From: an uncultured Armatimonadota bacterium | Lineage (GTDB): Bacteria; Armatimonadota; Fimbriimonadia; Fimbriimonadales; Fimbriimonadaceae | Length of the DNA stretch: 57,312 nt | Reading direction: 5' to 3' | Assembly (NCBI GenBank): GCA_903927025.1 | Contig: CAIYLG010000058.1 | Location: 1 to 57,312, forward strand | Shown: positions 16,855-25,158 of the stretch, piece after piece | Layout: each line of letters starts with the position of its first letter | How positions within the stretch are numbered: position 1 is the stretch's first letter | Translations under genes and position numbers: made by a program | Notes under the pieces: generated by a model | Databases searched by the model: none | What the model was told of the DNA's origin: nothing | The model's input: only the letters and a program-made list of their open reading frames with translations

Positions 16855-18341
16855 TTCGCGCTCGTGAGGTGGTCTCGAATCGCAAGAATGGCCTGGCGGA
16901 CGGGGGTGGGCTGACGCGCCGCTCCCGCGTTCATCGCGGCAGCGATGATGAGACCAGACTTTGGCCACATCGTGATTTCTGCGCAGAATGAACCGTCCGT
17001 CCCCGCCGACCATTGGCATGGCTGCCCTTCCAGCGAGGCATCGATCACCCAGCCACCTGCCAGCTTCTCAGTTGAGCCATCAATTGCGGTATGGATCTTC
17101 TTGTAGGATGCGGCAGTGAGGATATCGGCGTCACCGGAGATCCCGCGCAGGTGGAAGCCAGCAAAGTGGATCAGGTCCGACAGGCTACTGGAGATTCCTG
17201 CACCTGACGGTGCCATGATCCAGTCCGACTTCTCTGATCGCAATTCGAAAGGCGTATAGCCGAAGTCTCCGAGCAGGTGCCCGATTACCTGTCCGTCACC
17301 TCCAACCTGATCCTGCGATCCGACCGGGGCGATCATCATTGAGGTGAGCTTCATCGGCTGGAACACATATCGCTCCATCAGGTGCTCGTAGGGCTGTCGA
17401 ATAAGCTTCTCCGCGATGACCCCAGCGATCACATAATCTGTATTCGCTTGCCGCTTGCTGAGCACCCCAACCAGGTTCGGTGCTCGCGTCAGCACGTCCT
17501 TCACATAGGCCATTCGAGCCTTGCTTGGAGTTTCAATTTTCGAGACGAGGCGCTCAACGTCGGCGAGCGAAACTGATGCCTCCTGAGGGATCCCCGACTG
17601 GTGGCTAAGGAGCTGCTCTAGGGTGACCTTCTTATAGTCGTCCAACATCGGCACCTCTGGCAACACCGATCCAAGGGTCATGTCCCAACTTAGCTTGTTG
17701 AGGTCAACCAATCGGGCGATCAGGGTTGCGGTCATCGTCTGGCCAATCGAGCCAACCAGCATTCGGTCCTCGCTTTGAAGCAGCAATCCTTGTGCTTGGG
17801 TGTTTCTGAGCCCTGCGGCACTCACCTTCGTCTTTGCGCCTACGTTCTGGTAACCGACGATGAGACCTGGGAGCTTATAGGTAGACCTCACGTCCTCGGC
17901 AAGGTCGTGCAGCTCCTTCCAGTTGGCAAATCGCCGGGGAAGCTTGCTCGTATTGAGGTCTTCCGGACTTCCAATTCGCGCACTCAGGATGCCGAACGGC
18001 TGCTCGTCCTCCAAATCGATACGGATCGCAACGGGCAGATCCGTATTCGCTTTGAGCTTGACTACCAACGACTGCTCAGAAGATTTTAGGATCTTGTCTG
18101 GGGCGATAGGGGCGAGGTTTTTGCTCGACTCCAAGATCCCCGAAACCCAGTCCTCTTTGGTCGTCGAGATGAACGCGGTCTGGGCGAAGTTCCGCACGAC
18201 CATCGCTTCGATCTTGCTGTAGTCCTTGGTGTTGAACGTGGCGATGAGGTCCGCCATCCGTCGTCCGGCAAGGGTGTCTGGAAGCTGGGCGTCATGCCGA
18301 GTGAATCCGCTGACGAGTAGAAGCGCTAAAGCTGGGAGCAT
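16851..18341 (-). CDS. Beta-lactamase-fold serine-hydrolase homologue with degenerate active site
   Basis: 496 residues with an N-terminal signal (LPALALLLVSGF), a ~120-residue accessory domain, then a class C beta-lactamase/PBP4-like fold from about residue 140. Fold markers are clear (PGLIVGYQ, TLIARLVDLNKLSWDMTLGSVLPE, TLEQLLSHQSGIP), but catalytic motifs are altered. SxxK reads SIGQ (Ser 198, Gln 201 instead of Lys), the YxN motif reads YVI (Tyr 303, Ile 305), and the K/H-T/S-G strand reads WSAGTDGSF. This is probably a non-hydrolytic binding or scaffold protein. The start ATG has AGGT upstream. It is coupled by ATGA to the beta-helix gene. Confidence 0.82.
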   Translation of the reverse strand: MLPALALLLVSGFTRHDAQLPDTLAGRRMADLIATFNTKDYSKIEAMVVRNFAQTAFISTTKEDWVSGILESSKNLAPIAPDKILKSSEQSLVVKLKANTDLPVAIRIDLEDEQPFGILSARIGSPEDLNTSKLPRRFANWKELHDLAEDVRSTYKLPGLIVGYQNVGAKTKVSAAGLRNTQAQGLLLQSEDRMLVGSIGQTMTATLIARLVDLNKLSWDMTLGSVLPEVPMLDDYKKVTLEQLLSHQSGIPQEASVSLADVERLVSKIETPSKARMAYVKDVLTRAPNLVGVLSKRQANTDYVIAGVIAEKLIRQPYEHLMERYVFQPMKLTSMMIAPVGSQDQVGGDGQVIGHLLGDFGYTPFELRSEKSDWIMAPSGAGISSSLSDLIHFAGFHLRGISGDADILTAASYKKIHTAIDGSTEKLAGGWVIDASLEGQPCQWSAGTDGSFCAEITMWPKSGLIIAAAMNAGAARQPTPVRQAILAIRDHLTSAK

Positions 18342-18422
18342 CTTTGGACCTGGTGCGCGACGGACGCGCGTGCGGAATCTAGTTTATAGGATTGTTCGAC
18401 GCCGTACCGGTTCCCTCAGCGC

Positions 18423-18428
18423 CATAAT
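18423..18428 (+). promoter_or_regulatory. -10-like CATAAT, 6 nt before the ribE start
   Basis: CATAAT followed by TCGATT and then GTG 18435, with no Shine-Dalgarno. It fits the leaderless pattern. No FMN riboswitch is visible upstream. Confidence 0.4.
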
Positions 18429-18434
18429 TCGATT

Positions 18435-19025
18435 GTGTTTACCGGAATCGTGCAGGGACTGGGGCGAGTTCAGGGGTTGGAGAGCGGGGTGCTTACGGTT
18501 TTGGCACCAGAGAGCTTTACAGAAGGCGAACTGGTTATCGGGGAAAGCATCGCCGTCAACGGCTGTTGCCTCACGCTGGTGAATGCCGATGCGGGACTCA
18601 AGTTTGAACTAAGCCCGGAGACACTGGCCCGTACTTCGCTTGGCGACGCTAAGGCTGGGTCCGTCCTGAACCTGGAGCGAGCCATGAAGGTGGGTGACCG
18701 ATTTGGCGGGCACATCGTGCAGGGGCACGTGGACGCCACGGGAACGATCACCGCAATCACGCCCTCTGGAAACTCGATCGTATACAGCTTTCAAGCGCCT
18801 GCAGAGTACGACCGGTATCTGATCGATAAAGGCAGCATCACGGTGGACGGTATTTCTCTGACCGTCGTCGGACCGAAGGCGGGGGCGTTCAACGTTTGGG
18901 TCATCCCCCATACGCTCCAAGAGACGCACCTTGGGACGCTTTCTGTCGGAGCCAGGGTCAACCTCGAATTTGACGTGATCGCCCGGTACGTCGAAAAGCT
19001 CCTCGCCCCCGTTGCTGGTTCCTAG
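18435..19025 (+). CDS. ribE: Riboflavin synthase, alpha subunit
   Basis: Dismutates two 6,7-dimethyl-8-ribityllumazines into riboflavin and the pyrimidine precursor; acts as a homotrimer. The 196-residue sequence has the two tandem lumazine-binding barrels: MFTGIVQGLG...GESIAVNGCCLTLV...LSPETLARTSLG, then GGHIVQGHVDATG...YLIDKGSITVDGISLTVV...IPHTLQETHLG. The GTG start is fixed by the family N-terminus MFTGIV. It stands apart from other rib genes, though ribF lies at 37.0 kb. Its stop overlaps convergently with that of the D-aminoacylase gene by four bases. Confidence 0.97.
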   Translation: MFTGIVQGLGRVQGLESGVLTVLAPESFTEGELVIGESIAVNGCCLTLVNADAGLKFELSPETLARTSLGDAKAGSVLNLERAMKVGDRFGGHIVQGHVDATGTITAITPSGNSIVYSFQAPAEYDRYLIDKGSITVDGISLTVVGPKAGAFNVWVIPHTLQETHLGTLSVGARVNLEFDVIARYVEKLLAPVAGS

Positions 19026-20524
19026 TAAGCCGGCTTACCGAGCCGCTTCGAGCGAAGGATGACCTGACCGGGCGTTTTGCCCGTCTTCTTTCCGTTCAGA
19101 AGGACAGCTTCCCCGTTGATAAAAACCGTGGGGATTCCAATGGGCGGTGCTTCGGGCTGCTTCGTGGTCGCAGTGTCGATCACGGTGCTTGGGTCAAACA
19201 CAACGATGTCCGCCTTGTATCCCGGCTTGATTTCGCCTCGATGGCTAAAGCCGAGGCGGTGGGCGGGAAAGCCCGACATCTTTCGGATCGCCTCTTCCAG
19301 CGAGATCAGATGCTTTTGTCGGACGTACAGTCCCAGAATCCTAGGGAAGCTGCCCGCATAGCGAGGATGGGCGCCGCCGCGCTGGCCGTCCGTACAGAAC
19401 ATGATTCGGGGGGAGGCAATAAACTTGGCAAGGTCGTCCTCGGACATTGCGGAGACTACGACCTCTTCCCCATTCTTGAATTCGGGCTTGGACGTCTCGG
19501 TGACTACTTCTTGGCAGATCGTCACTGCGTCCTTGCCGGTCATATCGGCGATTTCGGCGAGGGTCTTCCCTTTCCAGTCTGGGTTCGGCTTGTATTCGCC
19601 GAGAAGCACGTGGCTTGGCCCGCCAATGTCCTTTAGCCCCTGCTCCCACTGCTTGCGGTCGCCGTAATCCTGGGTCTCAATGAGGACGCGGATGGTGGAC
19701 TGCCAGTAAGTGTAGGGATAAACGTCCGCGGTGATGTAGATGCCCTGCTTTTGGGCGGCTTCCATCTTGCTCAGGATTTCAGGGGCCTTGCCCCAAACGC
19801 GGGCGCTGCCAATTTTGATGTGGGAAACCTGGGCGCTGAGGTGACCTTCGCGGGCGATGATGAAGAGTTCGTCGATCGCCTTCAGGACGTCGTTATCCTC
19901 GTTCCTCATGTGGCTGATGTAAATGCCGCCATGGGCTCCGGCTACTTTCCCGAGGGCGACGAGTTCGCTGGTGGTGCTGAACCGCCCCGGTTCGTACTCG
20001 AGTCCGCTGCTGAGACCGAGGGCGCCGTTGTGCACCTCCGTCGCCAGAAGCGTTTCCATCTTCTTCAACTCGGCGGGGGTGGTGGGGCGCTTGTAGTCTT
20101 TGCCCATCACCTGGGCGCGAATTGTTCCGTGTCCCGCATAGCTCGCGATATTCAGGGCGACGTGCTTGGCAGTGTAGCGATTGAACATCTGCTTGATCGG
20201 AAACCCGGAGCCACCATCCTGGCCAATAACGGAGGTGGTGATGCCTTGGCGAATCTGGGATTCGGCGGTGGGGTCCTGGAGGAGCCAGCCATCGACGTGG
20301 CTGTGCGCGTCGATAAAGCCGGGGGCGACGACCATTCCCTTTGCGGAGATCACATTCTCGCCTCGCTTTGGCTTGAGGTGGCCGACAGCGATGATCTTAT
20401 CCCCTTCGATGCGAACATCGGCGAGACGGCGGGGGGCACCGGTGCCGTCGATCACGGAGCCACCCTGAATCAGAGTGGTCGGCTTGGCCGCCAACATGAG
20501 AATCGAAAGAAAAATGGGTCCCAT
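19022..20524 (-). CDS. N-acyl-D-amino-acid deacylase family amidohydrolase, exported
   Basis: A 500-residue amidohydrolase with a short N-terminal signal-like stretch (GPIFLSILMLAAKP). Metal-binding HSH in APGFIDAHSHVD, VIGQDGGS, GLSSGLEYEPG, YISHMRNED, VSHIKIG and the late MFCTDGQRGGAHPR, HxGxFPRILG-like and GFSHRGEIKPGYKADIVVFD blocks are those of D-aminoacylases, which release D-amino acids from N-acyl-D-amino acids. It is the last gene of an operon with an amino-acid ABC transporter, two bases after the ATPase stop, which suggests salvage of modified amino acids or cell-wall-derived compounds (inference). Confidence 0.9.
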   Translation of the reverse strand: MGPIFLSILMLAAKPTTLIQGGSVIDGTGAPRRLADVRIEGDKIIAVGHLKPKRGENVISAKGMVVAPGFIDAHSHVDGWLLQDPTAESQIRQGITTSVIGQDGGSGFPIKQMFNRYTAKHVALNIASYAGHGTIRAQVMGKDYKRPTTPAELKKMETLLATEVHNGALGLSSGLEYEPGRFSTTSELVALGKVAGAHGGIYISHMRNEDNDVLKAIDELFIIAREGHLSAQVSHIKIGSARVWGKAPEILSKMEAAQKQGIYITADVYPYTYWQSTIRVLIETQDYGDRKQWEQGLKDIGGPSHVLLGEYKPNPDWKGKTLAEIADMTGKDAVTICQEVVTETSKPEFKNGEEVVVSAMSEDDLAKFIASPRIMFCTDGQRGGAHPRYAGSFPRILGLYVRQKHLISLEEAIRKMSGFPAHRLGFSHRGEIKPGYKADIVVFDPSTVIDTATTKQPEAPPIGIPTVFINGEAVLLNGKKTGKTPGQVILRSKRLGKPAY

Positions 20525-20526
20525 AG

Positions 20527-21258
20527 CTACTTGTTTAAAACGCGGGCGAGGAATTCGCGGGTGCGTTCCTGCTTGGGCGAGCCGAGCACCTGCTCAGGCG
20601 GACCCTCTTCAAGGATACGGCCGCTGTCCAAAAAGATCACACGATTAGCCACTTCGCGGGCAAAGCCCATCTCGTGAGTGGCGACGATCATGGTCATGCC
20701 GGACTTGGCGAGGTCACGCATCACTTCCAAGACCTCGCCGACGAGTTCCGGATCGAGAGCGGAAGTCGGCTCATCAAACAGCATCACTTTCGGCTTGAGG
20801 CCAAGAGCGCGGGCAATCGCGACTCGCTGCTGCTGTCCGCCAGAGAGTTCTCCGGGATAAGCGTCTGCCTTCGCTCCAAGCTTGACCTGCTCCAGAAGCG
20901 CGGTTGCCTGAGCCTTCGCTTCGTTAGCGGAGGTGCCCAGCACCTTGATGGGGGCGAGGCTGATGTTTTCGATGGCGGTGATGTGGGGGAAGAGGTTGAA
21001 GCGCTGAAATACCATGCCGATTTCGCGGCGGACGGCGTTTGCGTTGGCCGCCGTAATTGGCTCTCCGCGAAACTCCACTTCCCCACTCGTTGGAATCTCC
21101 AGGCGGTTGACACAGCGTAAAAGGGTGGACTTACCACTACCGGATGCACCGATGAGAGCAACCACCTCGCCTTCGGCGACTTCGAGGTCGATGCCTTTAA
21201 GCACCTCATTCCGGCCAAAGCTCTTATAGAGGTTCTTGATGCTGAGAAGGGCGCTCAT
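20527..21258 (-). CDS. Polar amino-acid ABC transporter, ATP-binding protein
   Basis: A 243-residue GlnQ/HisP-type ATPase. It has Walker [19 protein letters not shown], the Q-loop [12 protein letters not shown], signature [15 protein letters not shown], Walker [15 protein letters not shown] and the H-loop [12 protein letters not shown]. The start overlaps the stop of the permease gene by four bases (ATGA). It energises uptake through the fused binding-protein/permease encoded just upstream. Confidence 0.96.
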   Translation of the reverse strand: MSALLSIKNLYKSFGRNEVLKGIDLEVAEGEVVALIGASGSGKSTLLRCVNRLEIPTSGEVEFRGEPITAANANAVRREIGMVFQRFNLFPHITAIENISLAPIKVLGTSANEAKAQATALLEQVKLGAKADAYPGELSGGQQQRVAIARALGLKPKVMLFDEPTSALDPELVGEVLEVMRDLAKSGMTMIVATHEMGFAREVANRVIFLDSGRILEEGPPEQVLGSPKQERTREFLARVLNK

Positions 21259-22823
21259 GCCGCCACCCTCTTGAGCCGTCGGGCTCCGTCACGAGGTCGG
21301 CTAATCGGTTGCCACTTGGCCTCCAGACGCCGCACCAGCCAGGTGAGCGGAAGCGTCATCGCAAGATAGAAGACGGCAACGGTGAGATAGACGGTGGTGG
21401 GCGATCCGCCGTTGGTGGCAATCTCCTTGCCCATCCGCATCAGCTCGGCAAGAGCGACGACGGAGACAAGTGAGGAATCCTTAAGTAGAGCAACCGCCTC
21501 GTTCGTGAGAGGTGGCAGCACTCGCCGCACGGTTTGCGGGAGGATCACGTTGACCATTGCCACGCGGTAATCCATTCCTAGGGATCGTGCCGCTTCCATC
21601 TGGCCGCTGTCGATGCTCTCGATACCGGCACGGAAGATCTCAGAGATGTAGGCTGCCGCATTCAGGCTGAGGGCGAGCACGCCAGCGACAAAGGAGCTGA
21701 GCTCGACTCCGACGGCGGGCAGCACGAAGTAGATCACGTAGATCTGCATCAGAAGCGGGGTGCCACGGACAATTTCGACGTAAACCGTGGCGATCCAGTT
21801 GAGCGGCTTAACCGGCGAGATGCGCATGAGCGCAAAAATGAGGCCAGTCGGAGTGCCAATGAGCAGCGACAGGAGGGTTAGAGCAAGGGTGAGTTCCGCG
21901 CCTTTGATGAGCTGAGGGATGGCCGCTCCCGCCACTTCCCAGCGAAAGCTAAATGAGGAGCCCGTCACTTTAGGCTGGGGCAGTTCCTTCATCGCCGCGA
22001 TCGGCACGTCTGGAACGGGCGAACCATCCGACTTTCGATTCTCCAACTCGCCGACGATCTTGGCAGTCAGCGGTTCGCCAAACCATTTCTTGTAAGCGAC
22101 GGCGTACCGACCGTCCACCATCATCTGATTGAGCGAGCGGTTGACGAGGCCGACTAATTCTGGATTGTTCTTCCACGCAACAATGCCGAGTGTCTCTTTG
22201 ACAAATGGCTCGCCCACCAATTCCAGCTCAGGAAATCCCTTCTGCAGGATCGCCTTGAGGGTCGGAAGGTCACCCACGGTCGCGTCTGACCGTTTGTTGC
22301 GGACGTCCATGAGTCCGTCCTGCACCTGGTCGAACCGCAACATGTGGTCCTTGGGCACACCAAGCTTGGCAACCGCAAACTGACCCGTGGTCTCCTGCTG
22401 CACCGCGACGATCTTGTTGACAAGGTCCTTGGGTCCGTTGATTCTCGTGTCGCCTTTGCGGCGAACGATTTCTTGGCCGGAGAGCAGGTACGGGCGGGAG
22501 AAAACGTATCCCTTTCCTTTTCGCTCAGCGGTAATCGTGATTCCCGCCATCGCGAGATCGCACTTACCGCTTTCGAGGGAGCCGAGCACGCCTGCCCACT
22601 CAAGGCCGATCCACTTCGCCTTGAGGCCGAGATCCTTTGCGATTTCGTTGCCGATGTCGACATCAAAGCCGATCATCTGCGCCTTCTCCATGTACTCGAA
22701 GGGAGGGTACGTGGGGTCCGTGGCGAAGATGAGTTCGCCGCGCTGCTTTATTTGTGGCAGGGAGCCCTGGGCGACGGCGACCGAAGCAAGCCCAGCCCAA
22801 GCCAGGGCAAGGCCGGCCAACAT
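21255..22823 (-). CDS. Fused solute-binding protein / amino-acid ABC permease
   Basis: One 522-residue polypeptide combines two usually separate parts. After a signal-like N-terminus ([19 protein letters not shown]), residues ~25-255 form a type-3 extracellular binding domain ([39 protein letters not shown]). Residues ~300-510 are a HisM/GlnP-type permease with five or so helices and the EAA loop [36 protein letters not shown] 22823 is chosen because the signal starts there, though the frame opens at 22889. Fusing binding protein to permease tethers the receptor to the membrane, as in known Gram-positive GlnPQ-type systems. Confidence 0.92.
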   Translation of the reverse strand: MLAGLALAWAGLASVAVAQGSLPQIKQRGELIFATDPTYPPFEYMEKAQMIGFDVDIGNEIAKDLGLKAKWIGLEWAGVLGSLESGKCDLAMAGITITAERKGKGYVFSRPYLLSGQEIVRRKGDTRINGPKDLVNKIVAVQQETTGQFAVAKLGVPKDHMLRFDQVQDGLMDVRNKRSDATVGDLPTLKAILQKGFPELELVGEPFVKETLGIVAWKNNPELVGLVNRSLNQMMVDGRYAVAYKKWFGEPLTAKIVGELENRKSDGSPVPDVPIAAMKELPQPKVTGSSFSFRWEVAGAAIPQLIKGAELTLALTLLSLLIGTPTGLIFALMRISPVKPLNWIATVYVEIVRGTPLLMQIYVIYFVLPAVGVELSSFVAGVLALSLNAAAYISEIFRAGIESIDSGQMEAARSLGMDYRVAMVNVILPQTVRRVLPPLTNEAVALLKDSSLVSVVALAELMRMGKEIATNGGSPTTVYLTVAVFYLAMTLPLTWLVRRLEAKWQPISRPRDGARRLKRVAA

Positions 22824-23109
22824 CCGCAAATCCGCTAGGAAACCGCTCCGCAAAGTGCTTTCATCTTTACACAGCCGGTCAAGGGGCAATCTCCGGATAA
22901 CGTGGTGGCTTTAGCCTAATGCCATCCAGTTTGAGATTTGCCCCTGGTGTGAGAGGAACCCCACTACTCACTTAGCTAGCCAAGGCATCTTGGATCGACT
23001 CCTTCGCCTGCCTGCGGCAGGAGAAGGAGTTGCCGCAAAGGATATTGTCGCTTGAAAGCAATTCTAGGGCTCACAGGCTCCCTCGAATCTCAAACTGGAG
23101 GCATTAGGC
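22824..23109. other. Intergenic spacer with a large imperfect hairpin
   Basis: No gene is seen between the transporter start and the repeat at 23110. The notable structure is a 15-bp stem with one mismatch at 22998-23030 (ACTCCTTC-g-CCTGCC / GGCAGG-a-GAAGGAGT, loop TGC). It is not followed by a T-run on either strand, so it looks more like a REP-type palindrome than a terminator. Confidence 0.45.
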
Positions 23110-23223
23110 TTCAGCACGCTTGCGGCGTGATGGTTCAGCGCACGCTTTTGAGCCTCCATACTCTCCAAAGTTCTTCTCGCGAGCTGAAGCGCCGCTCGGC
23201 AGACCGGGTGAACCCAGCGCTCC
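23110..23223 (+). repeat. Divergent single copy of the 72-bp repeat family
   Basis: This contains one unit related to the tandem array at 56605-56820: GCGGCGTGATGGTTCAGCGC, a divergent middle, then TTCTCGCGAGCTGAAGC, followed by the right outer arm CCGGGTGAACCCAGCGCTCC. The left outer arm is missing. It ends seven bases before the M48 peptidase stop codon. Confidence 0.65.
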
Positions 23224-23229
23224 ATTTGG

Positions 23230-24096
23230 CTACGCCGTCGCGGCGGCGCGGGGTGCGTTGGCGTAGTCGCCGGCGAGGATTCGGTCGAAGGCGCCGCTTA
23301 GGACCCAGTGCTCCAGTTGCTGGGCGCGGTGGACGGGCATGGGGTGGGTGAAGGTTTTGCCCATCATTGAGAAGAGGATCACCTTTCCGATCTGGTCGAG
23401 TGGGTCGGCGTCTTGGTAGGCGCGCGCCTGGTCCATGAACGCTTCCCGGTTCATCTCGTGGGACAGGCGATTCGGGCCAGCGGTGAGAACGATGGTGTGG
23501 TCGATACTGGTTTCCAGCGACTGACACACAAGGAGTCCGGCTCGGTCCGCGGAGAACTCAGCTTGGCGAGACCACTCGTACATTGCGAGGACGAGGGCGT
23601 AGAGGGCCACGTCGCTGACGCCAAGGGTGCGCTTTCCTATGAGGTCGAGGATTGGATAGAGGAAGCCGGCGACGGAGAAGTACAGAACGTGGTTCGCCTT
23701 GATGTGGCCAAGTTCGTGGCCAATCAGGTGATAGAGCTGCTCATCGGTCATGGTGTTGACGATGCTGCTTCGGAGGGTGATGTACGGTCGTTCGACCCCG
23801 CCCGTCCATGCGTTCGGGAACGGGTTGCTGGAGATGTAGAGTTCTGGCTCCGGCATATCTAGGACCCGGCAGGAGTCCTGAAGAATCTTGTGAAGGGTCG
23901 GATACTGGTTGGGCCCGCATCGCACGGACATGCTCATGTTGTAGCAGTACATCCAGCGATCGAATCCGTATTCGTAGAACTTCTGAACCAGAAGCGGCAG
24001 CACTGGCATCTTCTTGAGCTTGTCGAGCGCCCACTTGTCGGCATCGGAGGTGAAGGCGTCTGCCGTGATGCCAGTCAGAATTTTTCTGTCAGCCAT
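23230..24096 (-). CDS. M48-family zinc metallopeptidase
   Basis: A 288-residue protein with the HExxH motif HELGH (His 127, Glu 128, His 131) and the third ligand Glu 180 in EWSRQAEFSADRAG, as in M48 (Ste24/HtpX-like) peptidases. It differs from HtpX in lacking obvious N-terminal transmembrane helices; one hydrophobic stretch follows the motif (NHVLYFSVAGFLYPIL). YISSNPFPNAWTGG precedes the active site as in other members. The start at ATG 24096 is supported by TACCAT five bases upstream; the frame extends 13 codons further. Its substrate is unknown. Confidence 0.88.
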   Translation of the reverse strand: MADRKILTGITADAFTSDADKWALDKLKKMPVLPLLVQKFYEYGFDRWMYCYNMSMSVRCGPNQYPTLHKILQDSCRVLDMPEPELYISSNPFPNAWTGGVERPYITLRSSIVNTMTDEQLYHLIGHELGHIKANHVLYFSVAGFLYPILDLIGKRTLGVSDVALYALVLAMYEWSRQAEFSADRAGLLVCQSLETSIDHTIVLTAGPNRLSHEMNREAFMDQARAYQDADPLDQIGKVILFSMMGKTFTHPMPVHRAQQLEHWVLSGAFDRILAGDYANAPRAAATA

Positions 24097-24101
24097 GCCA
24101 A

Positions 24102-24107
24102 ATGGTA
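24102..24107 (-). promoter_or_regulatory. -10-like TACCAT, 5 nt before the M48 peptidase start
   Basis: On the minus strand TACCAT-TTGGC-ATG. No ribosome site is present; this supports a leaderless message starting at ATG 24096. Confidence 0.4.
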
Positions 24108-24189
24108 CGTCCTGCGAGACAGAGGGTTGCGGCATAAGTCGAGGTTTGGACCAAGGGACCCGTCAATCACTCCAAAGCTGCTTTATTTA

Positions 24190-24357
24190 TTCATCTGTTG
24201 TCGAATTTGCCGTTTAGAGGAACTAACCCCTTTTTACAGTTCATCTTTGTAGTTAAGTGAGTCGCAAGTCTTAAGCGACCGAAACAAGTGCTTCAAGCGC
24301 AAAATCTCCTCTATGGGGACGTCGATCCATTCCCTCAAATCGACGTCCTCGTTTTTT
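24190..24357 (+). ncRNA. Candidate small RNA or operon leader ending at the terminator
   Basis: The only sequence the plus-strand terminator at 24315 can serve is this non-coding stretch. It includes a second possible stem (CTTAAGC with GCTTcAAG, about 24269-24296). No known family (6S, tmRNA, SRP, RNase P, riboswitch) is recognised and no firm promoter is seen. The 5' boundary is a guess. Confidence 0.3.
24315..24357 (+). terminator. Strong intrinsic terminator in front of accB-like gene
   Basis: GGACGTCGAT-ccattccctcaa-ATCGACGTCC, a perfect 10-bp stem, is followed by TCGTTTTTTG. It faces the plus strand, but no plus-strand gene lies upstream before the convergent M48 region. It therefore ends either a small RNA transcribed from about 24190-24260 or an attenuated leader of the downstream operon. 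Confidence 0.7.
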
Positions 24358-24376
24358 GTTGGGAGCGTTGCAAAGG

Positions 24377-24382
24377 TAAACT
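24377..24382 (+). promoter_or_regulatory. -10-like TAAACT upstream of the BCCP-like gene
   Basis: TAAACT ends 9 nt before ATG 24392, downstream of the terminator, so the acc operon probably has its own start here with a nearly leaderless message. Confidence 0.35.
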
Positions 24383-24391
24383 ACGCGTCCG

Positions 24392-24784
24392 ATGGCCGAT
24401 TTGGATCTTGAACTGGTGAGGCATGCGCTCAGCGTTGCGCGCCAGTATGGATTTGCCGAGGTGGAACTTGGCATCGGCGACCAGAGCTTTTCTGCCCGAC
24501 TGGACCCAGCGCCGAAGAAGAAATCAGCCTCGGCCGCATCTTCTGCGCCAGTCGAGCCAGAGCTTCTTACCATCACCTCTACACTCGTTGGCTACTACCG
24601 AGAGGCCAAGCATCCGCTCAAAGTTGGGGCGTCCGTGAAGAAAGGGGACGTCGTCGCCGTGATCTCCGCACTAGGACTCACCAGCGACATTGAGTCAAAA
24701 CACTCGGGAGAAGTCGTCGAAGTATTAGTTGAGCCCAATCAGCCGGTGGAATATGGCCAGGCGCTCGCTAAGGTGAAGGTATGA
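24392..24784 (+). CDS. Biotin carboxyl carrier-like protein lacking the biotinyl lysine
   Basis: 130 residues with the organisation of BCCP: an N-terminal helical part (DLELVRHALSVARQYGFAEVEL), an Ala/Pro/Lys linker (residues 38-57) and a biotinyl/lipoyl domain (LVGYYREAKHPLKVGASVKKGDVVAVI...SDIESKHSGEVVEVLVEPNQPVEYGQALAKVKV). In true BCCP the hairpin reads EAMKLMNEIES with biotin on the Lys; here it reads SALGLTSDIES, with Gly 95 at that position. The gene is still coupled by ATGA to a prepilin-like gene and then accC. It resembles plant BADC proteins, biotin-domain homologues without the Lys that restrain acetyl-CoA carboxylase. A true AccB would have to be encoded elsewhere. Confidence 0.85.
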   Translation: MADLDLELVRHALSVARQYGFAEVELGIGDQSFSARLDPAPKKKSASAASSAPVEPELLTITSTLVGYYREAKHPLKVGASVKKGDVVAVISALGLTSDIESKHSGEVVEVLVEPNQPVEYGQALAKVKV

Positions 24785-25158
24785 ACATGAATCGCGGAAA
24801 CACACTTGTTGGCCTGTTGGTGACAATCGCCCTGATGGCTGTGCTGGCAGTTGCCCTCTTCAAGGGAAGCGGCATGTTCGGTGCCGAAAAGGCTTCTCGT
24901 CCCGATGGACACGGAACTACGGTTCTGGGTTCTGCAGAATGGGCGGCCAAAGACACCGTCTGCCGAAGCAACCTTGGCCAGGTTCGCGCCGCACTTCAGC
25001 TCGCTGAGTCGGCCAACGAAGAGAAGTATCCAGAAACTCTTCAGGAAACCAAACTCCCCAAAGAATTCTACAAATGCCCGGTGGGCAAAGAGAGCTACCT
25101 GTATGACCCGGCAACGGGCAAGGTCTCCTGCCCCCATCCAGGCCACGAGAAGTATTGA
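24781..25158 (+). CDS. Prepilin-like protein between the BCCP-like gene and accC
   Basis: 125 residues starting with a short basic leader and a prepilin-type helix, NRGNTLVGLLVTIALMAVLAVALF. The expected glutamate at +5 (FTLIE) is glycine here, so pilus-type assembly may be altered. The soluble part has three cysteines, one in DTVCRSNLGQVRAALQLAE, which parallels the CxxNLxQIxxAL block of DUF1559-type pseudopilins, and ends EFYKCPVG...VSCPHPGHEKY. It overlaps both neighbours (ATGA on each side), so it is translated with them; why a pilin-like protein sits in the acc operon is unclear. Confidence 0.75.
   Translation: MNMNRGNTLVGLLVTIALMAVLAVALFKGSGMFGAEKASRPDGHGTTVLGSAEWAAKDTVCRSNLGQVRAALQLAESANEEKYPETLQETKLPKEFYKCPVGKESYLYDPATGKVSCPHPGHEKY

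Noticed and set aside
18361-18434. FMN riboswitch upstream of ribE
   Set aside because: Only about 75 bases separate the divergent genes and the conserved RFN element is absent.
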